DNA of 12,504 nucleotides from Pseudomonadales bacterium (GTDB lineage: Bacteria; Pseudomonadota; Gammaproteobacteria; Pseudomonadales; Pseudohongiellaceae): assembly GCA_022360535.1 (NCBI GenBank), contig JAKSCP010000215.1, positions 1-12,504 on the forward strand. Reading direction: 5' to 3'. The first letter of the stretch is position 1. The number at the start of each line of letters is the position of its first letter. Below, piece by piece: positions 6,967 through 12,504 of this stretch. The translations under genes were made by a program, and so were the position numbers. The notes below the pieces were generated by a model. It had not been told where the DNA came from and made no database searches. It saw nothing but the letters and a program-made list of their open reading frames with translations.

Positions 6967-9834
6967 ATGCGCCTGCTGATCGTTATCGTTCTCCTCTCAT
7001 TGGCACCTGTCGCTCTTGCAGACTGTGACAGCCAATCTGACATCCCCACGGCTGAGTGCAATGTGCTGGAAGCCATTTACGAATCTGCTGCGGGCGAAAA
7101 CTGGACCGACAACAGCAATTGGTTGAACGACTCGCCTTGCAGTTGGTTTGGGGTGACTTGTACGGATGGCTCTGTTTACCGTCTCTATCTAGCTGACAAC
7201 AATCTGATCGGAACCCTGCCTCCTCTATCCGACTTGACGAACGTGCATGGACTTAATTTCGATTTCAATCAATTGAGTGGTCCTTTACCGGACTTAAGTG
7301 GGCTGACAAAACTCGAAGGCGCGGATTTCTTTGACAACCAGTTCAACGGCGAGATTCCGGCCATGTCGAATCTGCCCCAGGTCTCCTATCTGAATTTCGG
7401 TTTCAACCAATTATCTGGAGGCATTCCCGAGAGTTTCGCCGCATTGCCATTTCTATCTTCTTTCATAGTGGAGTTTAACCAGCTCAGCGGCAGCCTGCCT
7501 TCTGTGTACAAAGACTCGAACATCACTGGGTTCGTATTCGATTGGGAGGAATTCTGTGTCAACGAACAATCTGTTTACGACTGGCTGGATGGCATTAACG
7601 TTCCCCTTGAGCAAGTAGAGTTCTGCTGGACCTTATCTGCGGAAGCGGGCGATACGCTGCTGGCCAGTGGTGATGTGTTAAGTCTGTTCGCCAAAGTCGA
7701 CACACCGGAACTCACCGACGCTGTGTCTATGGACTTGTACCTTTCTCTGTCCATGCCCGACGGAGATTCGGAAACCTATCTGGTACTCACCGACAGCGGA
7801 ATCGAAACTGTGATGGGTGGCGCAACGGAAGCAGATTGGGTGCCAACGGTTTCGAATTTCACACTGGAGCCTGGTTTTAATTCAGGTCTTACGCCGGTAC
7901 TGTTCTACCCCTTCGATAGTACTGCCGATTCAGGCACCTACACTTTTAATGTGCGTGCGACCACGCCTGGCACAACCGACATCATCCTGGATACTGAAGC
8001 CAGTGTGTACTACCACCCGCTTGCCCTGAACATGGCCATTAGCGCGCAAAGCCAGGCAGAAACTAACGAATCGATTAATCTGGTACTGAACACAGACAAT
8101 GATTTGCCAGGAGTGACCTACCATTGGGACTTCGATGATGGAAACACGACCACTGGAAAGTCAGTCAGCCACAGCTTCGATGTGCCCGATCGCTACCAAG
8201 TCAAAGTCACTGCTGAAATCGCTGGCACTGATGTGACGGAAACAGCTCTGCATTACATCAATGTGGGCAGACCTCTGGCACAGACAATCTACCCATTAAT
8301 GGGCTCATCATTTACTTCCAACGAGCAAGTGTTTCGAGACTTCTTCTGGAATGCCTGTGAAGCTAACTGGGAGGTCTATCACGGCAAGTACTTCAAGCTC
8401 TGGTTTGAAGCCGGTGCCGATCCTAACGTTGAAAGACAGGTGATAAGCAACGGGCTGTTGTTCGCAGATTATCTGTTCGAACAATACTCCACCATTTTTG
8501 GCTGGGACTATCTACCGAGTGTGCCTGCATTGGATATCTACATCTGTGAGTCCATCCCCGGCGGCGGCACCGGAACAGGAGGTACATTCCTCAACAACCA
8601 AAGTTTTATCAACCGGGTGGGTGACGTCCTGAGCGCACAGGATTATGTCGACTATATTCATGAGTTCATCCACGCCTGGGATTTTCGCGGAGGTGCCTGG
8701 CTAAACAGTGAAGACTCTGCCCATGCATTCACTGGCGGCATGGAACCGGTTATTCAGCATCTGTTGGGGACTGGCCAGGGATTAAGTTCCTGGGGAGGAG
8801 ATCTCAACCTGTTACAGGCTTTCGAACCCGACTTCCTCCTGCATCATTACATGCGTGTGTTTTTCCAACGCTACATGTCACGACCTAATCATGATTGGAG
8901 TACTTATTACGGGTCAGAATTTCTGTCCTATACCTACGAGACCGAACCGATTCCGGAGCACAAAGAAACCATGCTGGTGCAGGGGGGCATGCTCACTGCC
9001 ATTTACACCATGCATGGTTTGGAAGGGCTGCAGAAAATCTTTGCGCAGCTGGAAAAAAACCTGGTGGAAAACCCTGACACATATGAGGTCGAAGGAGAAG
9101 GTGAACGAGTGCAGGCAGACCGCGCGCAGAATTTTATGCGGGTTGTAGCCGACGGTTTGCAACTGGATGTCAGCGACTACTTTGCCTATTGGAAGTGGCC
9201 AGTGGAGAGCCTCGATGCCTATATGAGTCGTTATCCGCTGAGTGACAAGATTCAGGATATGGATGGCGATGGCTTTGCGCCCCTGCACGGTGATCTAAAT
9301 GATGCCGATGCCACTGTGTATCCTTTCGCACCAGAGCTGATGGATGGCATTGATAACAACCTGGATGGTCTGGTGGACGAGCATGTCTACTACGATGGAT
9401 CTCCAGACATCGATACCCAGGCGATCTCCCTGCCAGCAAAAATCATCGGCAACATAGACTCACTGGAGGATGTGGATAGTTTTCAATTTCATACCGAACA
9501 GTCTACCGTGGTGCACATCGTCATTTACTCGGTGGATAGCGACACTACGGTTCCCTATTCGATAGAAAATGAGCGCCCGGTTTCCACTTTTGCCGGAACG
9601 GTCTATCTCAACAATAGAAACTATTCAGAGATGTTGCATGAAGCCATGTCCGCACCGGAGGCCCAGTCTGCGACCTGGACTATGCCAGGCACCAATACCA
9701 TTACCATTTCGCCGGTTAACGAAGACGGACGCACCAGCAATCCAGGCAGCTACGAAATTCAAATCTTCGAAAATGATTACGAACACGCGCTGCCTGCCAC
9801 CGAAGTACTGAGTTCCCTCTACCCCGACAACTAA
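6967..9834 (+). CDS. Secreted multidomain LRR-PKD-metallopeptidase-like protein
   Basis: The 955-residue protein begins with a signal peptide cleaved after ALA18. Residues 33-66 (LEAIYESAAGENWTDNSNW, then CSWFGVTC) match the cap of plant-type LRR proteins, followed by about five repeats of the xxLxxNxLSGxLP kind (69-178). A beta-rich region (220-350) leads to a PKD domain (about 356-433, with HWDFDDGNTTTG). The core at about 440-755 holds HEFIH (565-569), preceded by YVDYI and followed by GGME at 590-593; H565, H569 and E593 (or E582) are the likely zinc ligands and E566 the catalytic base of a gluzincin. The later DVSDYFAYWKWPV (734-746) resembles the end of M60-like peptidase domains. DMDGDGF to DGLVDE (764-805) is a MopE-type calcium-binding-like motif, and about 820-935 looks like a PPC sandwich. 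Probably an exported, surface or extracellular peptidase. The family of the peptidase core is not assigned with certainty, and there is no strong ribosome site. Confidence 0.8.
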   Translation: MRLLIVIVLLSLAPVALADCDSQSDIPTAECNVLEAIYESAAGENWTDNSNWLNDSPCSWFGVTCTDGSVYRLYLADNNLIGTLPPLSDLTNVHGLNFDFNQLSGPLPDLSGLTKLEGADFFDNQFNGEIPAMSNLPQVSYLNFGFNQLSGGIPESFAALPFLSSFIVEFNQLSGSLPSVYKDSNITGFVFDWEEFCVNEQSVYDWLDGINVPLEQVEFCWTLSAEAGDTLLASGDVLSLFAKVDTPELTDAVSMDLYLSLSMPDGDSETYLVLTDSGIETVMGGATEADWVPTVSNFTLEPGFNSGLTPVLFYPFDSTADSGTYTFNVRATTPGTTDIILDTEASVYYHPLALNMAISAQSQAETNESINLVLNTDNDLPGVTYHWDFDDGNTTTGKSVSHSFDVPDRYQVKVTAEIAGTDVTETALHYINVGRPLAQTIYPLMGSSFTSNEQVFRDFFWNACEANWEVYHGKYFKLWFEAGADPNVERQVISNGLLFADYLFEQYSTIFGWDYLPSVPALDIYICESIPGGGTGTGGTFLNNQSFINRVGDVLSAQDYVDYIHEFIHAWDFRGGAWLNSEDSAHAFTGGMEPVIQHLLGTGQGLSSWGGDLNLLQAFEPDFLLHHYMRVFFQRYMSRPNHDWSTYYGSEFLSYTYETEPIPEHKETMLVQGGMLTAIYTMHGLEGLQKIFAQLEKNLVENPDTYEVEGEGERVQADRAQNFMRVVADGLQLDVSDYFAYWKWPVESLDAYMSRYPLSDKIQDMDGDGFAPLHGDLNDADATVYPFAPELMDGIDNNLDGLVDEHVYYDGSPDIDTQAISLPAKIIGNIDSLEDVDSFQFHTEQSTVVHIVIYSVDSDTTVPYSIENERPVSTFAGTVYLNNRNYSEMLHEAMSAPEAQSATWTMPGTNTITISPVNEDGRTSNPGSYEIQIFENDYEHALPATEVLSSLYPDN

Positions 9835-9951
9835 TCAACAAAGATCATCTTGGAACTGAGCCAACCTGTCTCTATGGGCCAGAAATTGATTGGCAGGAAC
9901 TTTGTTAAGCGGCTCTGTGATATGGTTTCCGTTTCGACGATCTAATGCTTA

Positions 9952-10812
9952 ATGGGGCTGACTCTGTCCACATCTGTTCGTGCGCTGGCACTCACTACTA
10001 TTGCCATGGTCGCTTTCGCGGCTAATTCGGTCTTATGCCGATTGGCACTGGGTGGCGAACTCATCGATGCCGGTTCGTTTACCACCTTGCGTTTGGTATC
10101 CGGGGCAGTGATTCTTGCTGCAGTTCTGGCACTGCGTTCAACGCCAATCGAAATCCGTAAGGCTGATCCAAGGGCAGCAATGTCTTTGTTCGCCTACGCG
10201 ATTTGTTTTTCCTACGCCTATATTGATCTCACCACAGCCACAGGTGCATTGATTCTATTCGGTTGCGTACAGCTGACCATGGTCGGCAAAAGTATCGCCG
10301 ACGGTGAGAGACCCGGGGCTCTAACCTGGCTTGGGATAGCCGTTGCCATCGCAGGTTTGATCATTCTTTTGCTACCCGGTGTTGAGGCTCCGCCGTTGAC
10401 TGCCGCGGTACTGATGGCGCTGGCTGGCGTGGCCTGGGGGTTTTATTCCATTAAAGGCAAAACTGTGGATGCACCGGTTCCAGCCACAGCCCGGAACTTC
10501 ATACTGAGCGTCCCCCTCACACTGATCGTTAGTCTCACGCTATTGCCAACTATCTACCTCTCCTGGGAAGGTGCCATTCTCGCCATCCTATCCGGTGCGC
10601 TCACTTCCGGTTTGGGGTACGTTGTATGGTATGCAGCGCTGCCATTCCTGACCCAAACTGCAGCCGCTACTGTGCAGCTTTCTGTGCCTGTTATCGCAGC
10701 CCTGGGCGGAGTTGCCCTGGTGGCAGAACCTTTAAGCACGCGACTTGTTATCGCGTCTATTCTCACACTGGGCGGGATTGCCATGGTGATTCGGGCTACC
10801 GCTGTGAAGTAG
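9952..10812 (+). CDS. EamA-domain (drug/metabolite transporter superfamily) inner-membrane transporter
   Basis: The 286-residue protein is almost entirely hydrophobic, with about ten membrane segments in two EamA repeats (about 12-140 and 152-281). Each repeat has the usual features: AFAANSVLCRLAL near the start of the first, and VPVIAALGGVALVAEPLST (245-263) with the conserved glycine/acidic turn near the end of the second. Family members move small organic solutes or metabolites across the inner membrane; direction and substrate cannot be told from sequence. No good ribosome site precedes the ATG at 9952, so the exact start is uncertain. The amidohydrolase begins 51 bases after the stop, in the same direction, so the two probably form an operon. 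Confidence 0.88.
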   Translation: MGLTLSTSVRALALTTIAMVAFAANSVLCRLALGGELIDAGSFTTLRLVSGAVILAAVLALRSTPIEIRKADPRAAMSLFAYAICFSYAYIDLTTATGALILFGCVQLTMVGKSIADGERPGALTWLGIAVAIAGLIILLLPGVEAPPLTAAVLMALAGVAWGFYSIKGKTVDAPVPATARNFILSVPLTLIVSLTLLPTIYLSWEGAILAILSGALTSGLGYVVWYAALPFLTQTAAATVQLSVPVIAALGGVALVAEPLSTRLVIASILTLGGIAMVIRATAVK

Positions 10813-10845
10813 ACTTAAGGCAATTAATCTCGATAGTTATGGATT

Positions 10846-10853
10846 GGGGAGGA
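10846..10853 (+). promoter_or_regulatory. Ribosome binding site of the amidohydrolase
   Basis: GGGGAGGA lies ten bases before the ATG at 10864, a slightly long spacing, and supports that start, which places the Tat motif close to the N-terminus. Confidence 0.65.
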
Positions 10854-10863
10854 TTGGAAAATC

Positions 10864-12378
10864 ATGACCGACCAACAAAACCAGGAACAATCTCTCATTA
10901 GTCGCAGAACCCTGCTGAAGGGCACCGCCGCGGTTTTTGGCGCAACGGTTGCGGGTTCTCGCATGGCTTCAGCACAATCCAATTCCGATACCGTAGTGTT
11001 CACCAATACGACTCTGGTCACCAACGATGCTGAACGCACGACTCTGCGTAATGCTGCCCTCGCCGTGCGGGACGGTGTTATTGCTGCCATCGGTGACAAC
11101 GATGAAGTGCTGGCGCAATTTCCCGGTGCGGAAGTGTACGCCGGCGAACGAAAAGCAATCTTGCCCGGATTGATTAACTGCCATGCCCATCTCGCGGCTA
11201 CCATCGCGAAAGGATTTAATGAAGACTTCGGATTTCCCAACAGCCTTAGCCTGAGGCAAAGCCCAGCCAGTCTATTGTCCTCTGATGAAGCCACCCTGAT
11301 GTCGGTAGTGGCTGCTCTGGAAGGCTTGCGTGCCGGAACCACGACTATGGTGCAGAACGTGGGTGGCATCGCCCGGGAAGCTGCTGCCCTGGCTGCAACT
11401 GGTCAACGTTGGGTCTTCGCAGAATCGGTAAGGGATATTGAAACCGTGGCTGGACCCATGTCGCCGCCACGACTGGCCAATAGCGTTCCGCCTACTTTCT
11501 CAGATCAGTTGAGAGAGGAAGGCATGCAGCGCATAGCGGATCTCTACAGTGAATGGCATGGGCGCAATAACGGACTCATTAGTGTGTTCCCGGCAGCGGC
11601 TTTGACCGAGCTGTCGTCACCGCAACTGTTACGCGACGTGCGCGAATTCGCGGATGCCAGGGATCTTGGTTATACCATTCATATGACTCAATCCCAGGCA
11701 GAAGTCGCGTTTATGCAGCGCTACCACGGCGTACGCCCCGCTATCTTCCTTGATAACAATGATTTCCTCGGCCCGCGATTGTTTGCCGCTCATGCGCGCT
11801 ATTGTGATGCCACTGAGATTGCTGCCCTGGCCAGAACCAACACCATTATTACGCATCAGGCAGCCATGGCCGCCAATCGCGGAGTCAATCCGCCAGTTAC
11901 TGCCTTACGTGAAGCCGGAATTACTATCGCTCTGGGCACCGATAATAACAATACCGATATGCTGCATGTCATGAAAACAGCAATCTCCTTGGAGCGTATC
12001 CAACGTAATGATGTGATACCTGGCACTCTACCTCAACCAGAAGATATGCTGGCCGATGCCGCCACCGGTGGCTCCCACGCAGTAAACCAGGCAGACAGTA
12101 TCGGCTCACTGGAAGTTGGCAAGCGTGCAGATTTGATCGTGCTGGATACGTTTAAACCTCACCTGACTCCGGCCGGTAGGATTCTCTCTGCCTGGATTCA
12201 TAATGGCCAGCCCTCCGATATCGAATCGGTAATGGTCGATGGTCGATTCATCATGCGCGACCATACTATTCTCACTGTTGATGAAGCGGCGATTATGGAA
12301 GAGGCTTACCGCATAGGAGAGCGAGTCTGGAATCGAATACTGGAGAACGGCGAGCTGCCTTTACCAAGTCTGTCGTAA
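10864..12378 (+). CDS. Tat-exported metal-dependent amidohydrolase (TrzA/deaminase-like), with Gln at the usual catalytic Glu
   Basis: The 504-residue protein opens with a twin-arginine signal: SRRTLLKG (13-20), a hydrophobic stretch, and a likely cut at ASA37-QS. The enzyme then has a small beta domain (about 43-100), the barrel, and a closing GSLEVGKRADLIVLD segment (414-428) typical of the family. Metal ligands are visible: H107 and H109 in the HAH motif after PGLIN, H273, and D360 in LGTDNNN; H310 in AAHARYCD matches the conserved barrel histidine. In related deaminases and chlorohydrolases the motif after strand 5 is HxAE; here H273-M-T-Q276 carries Gln where the catalytic Glu is expected, while the downstream SQAEV aligns well. 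Without that Glu it may hydrolyse an amide, ester or halide rather than deaminate, or be weakened. The substrate is unknown. Periplasmic export is unusual for a family whose best-known members are cytoplasmic. Confidence 0.88.
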   Translation: MTDQQNQEQSLISRRTLLKGTAAVFGATVAGSRMASAQSNSDTVVFTNTTLVTNDAERTTLRNAALAVRDGVIAAIGDNDEVLAQFPGAEVYAGERKAILPGLINCHAHLAATIAKGFNEDFGFPNSLSLRQSPASLLSSDEATLMSVVAALEGLRAGTTTMVQNVGGIAREAAALAATGQRWVFAESVRDIETVAGPMSPPRLANSVPPTFSDQLREEGMQRIADLYSEWHGRNNGLISVFPAAALTELSSPQLLRDVREFADARDLGYTIHMTQSQAEVAFMQRYHGVRPAIFLDNNDFLGPRLFAAHARYCDATEIAALARTNTIITHQAAMAANRGVNPPVTALREAGITIALGTDNNNTDMLHVMKTAISLERIQRNDVIPGTLPQPEDMLADAATGGSHAVNQADSIGSLEVGKRADLIVLDTFKPHLTPAGRILSAWIHNGQPSDIESVMVDGRFIMRDHTILTVDEAAIMEEAYRIGERVWNRILENGELPLPSLS

Positions 12379-12470
12379 TTCGTTAACCAAAAACGTCGCA
12401 ACAGCATCTAAGTCAAATGCTTCACTAATCTTCCTGGTTGGGTGGGTATTTATGTGACTTGGAGGCGACC

Positions 12471-12504
12471 ATGCCAATTTCTGTTTCTGTGCTAATAGCA
12501 GCAG
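12471..12504 (+). CDS. Start of an unidentified gene (runs off right edge)
   Basis: An ATG at 12471 has a clear GGAGG ribosome site (12461-12465) five bases upstream, and the frame is open for 11 codons to the window edge, beginning MPISVSVLIAA. The start is hydrophobic, suggesting a membrane protein or signal peptide; a MAPEG-type membrane protein is one possibility, but the fragment is too short to name. Confidence 0.55.
   Translation, partial: MPISVSVLIAA

Noticed and set aside
7171..7500. LRR-coding DNA as a tandem repeat array
   Set aside because: The protein repeats are clear but the DNA copies are diverged, so it is not a nucleotide repeat or recent expansion.
9837..9906. Distant 7-bp inverted repeat (AACAAAG and CTTTGTT) with an inner GCCAA/TTGGC pair between the mosaic peptidase and the EamA gene
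   Set aside because: The loop is long, the stems are short and AT-rich, and there is no T-run, so it does not make a credible terminator or structured RNA.

Overview
The window reads as a stretch of a Gammaproteobacteria-like chromosome with moderate GC and standard bacterial code, dense in genes for envelope-associated and exported proteins. The taxonomic guess is an inference from gene style (lipoprotein RND adaptor, Tat-exported amidohydrolase, secreted LRR/PKD/PPC mosaic protein); no rRNA or marker gene is present to fix it. I see no tRNA, rRNA, CRISPR array, insertion sequence or phage gene.

Left part, minus strand (1-5160): the N-terminal third to half of a secreted DUF885-family protein runs off the left edge. 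Upstream of it, separated by a strong rho-independent terminator (863-896), lies a two-gene efflux operon: a lipoprotein membrane-fusion adaptor (3976-5160) and an RND permease (923-3979), joined by an ATGA overlap. No outer-membrane channel gene is in the window.

Control region (5161-5348): a divergent promoter region carries a perfect 10-bp inverted repeat with a 3-bp spacer, a second weaker copy 18 bp away, and a fifth isolated half-site. A near-consensus promoter for the rightward tetR gene, and a weaker one for the leftward efflux operon, lie inside these repeats. The simplest reading is that the TetR protein (5349-5981) represses both itself and the pump.

Middle part, plus strand (5349-9834): tetR is followed, with overlap or a 17-base gap, by an exported SMP-30/gluconolactonase-like beta-propeller with all four expected active-site residues. 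Next comes a 955-residue secreted mosaic protein: plant-type LRRs, a PKD domain, a zinc-metallopeptidase-like region with HEFIH, a MopE-type calcium-binding-like motif stripped of its cysteines, and a PPC-like C-terminal sandwich.

Right part, plus strand (9952-12504): an EamA/DMT transporter is followed after 51 bases by a Tat-exported amidohydrolase of the TrzA/Mta-SAH deaminase type in which the usual catalytic Glu of the HxxE motif is Gln. The start of another gene (12471 on) runs off the right edge. The most interesting items are the mosaic metallopeptidase, the Gln-substituted exported amidohydrolase, and the operator array linking a pump to a lactonase-like enzyme.
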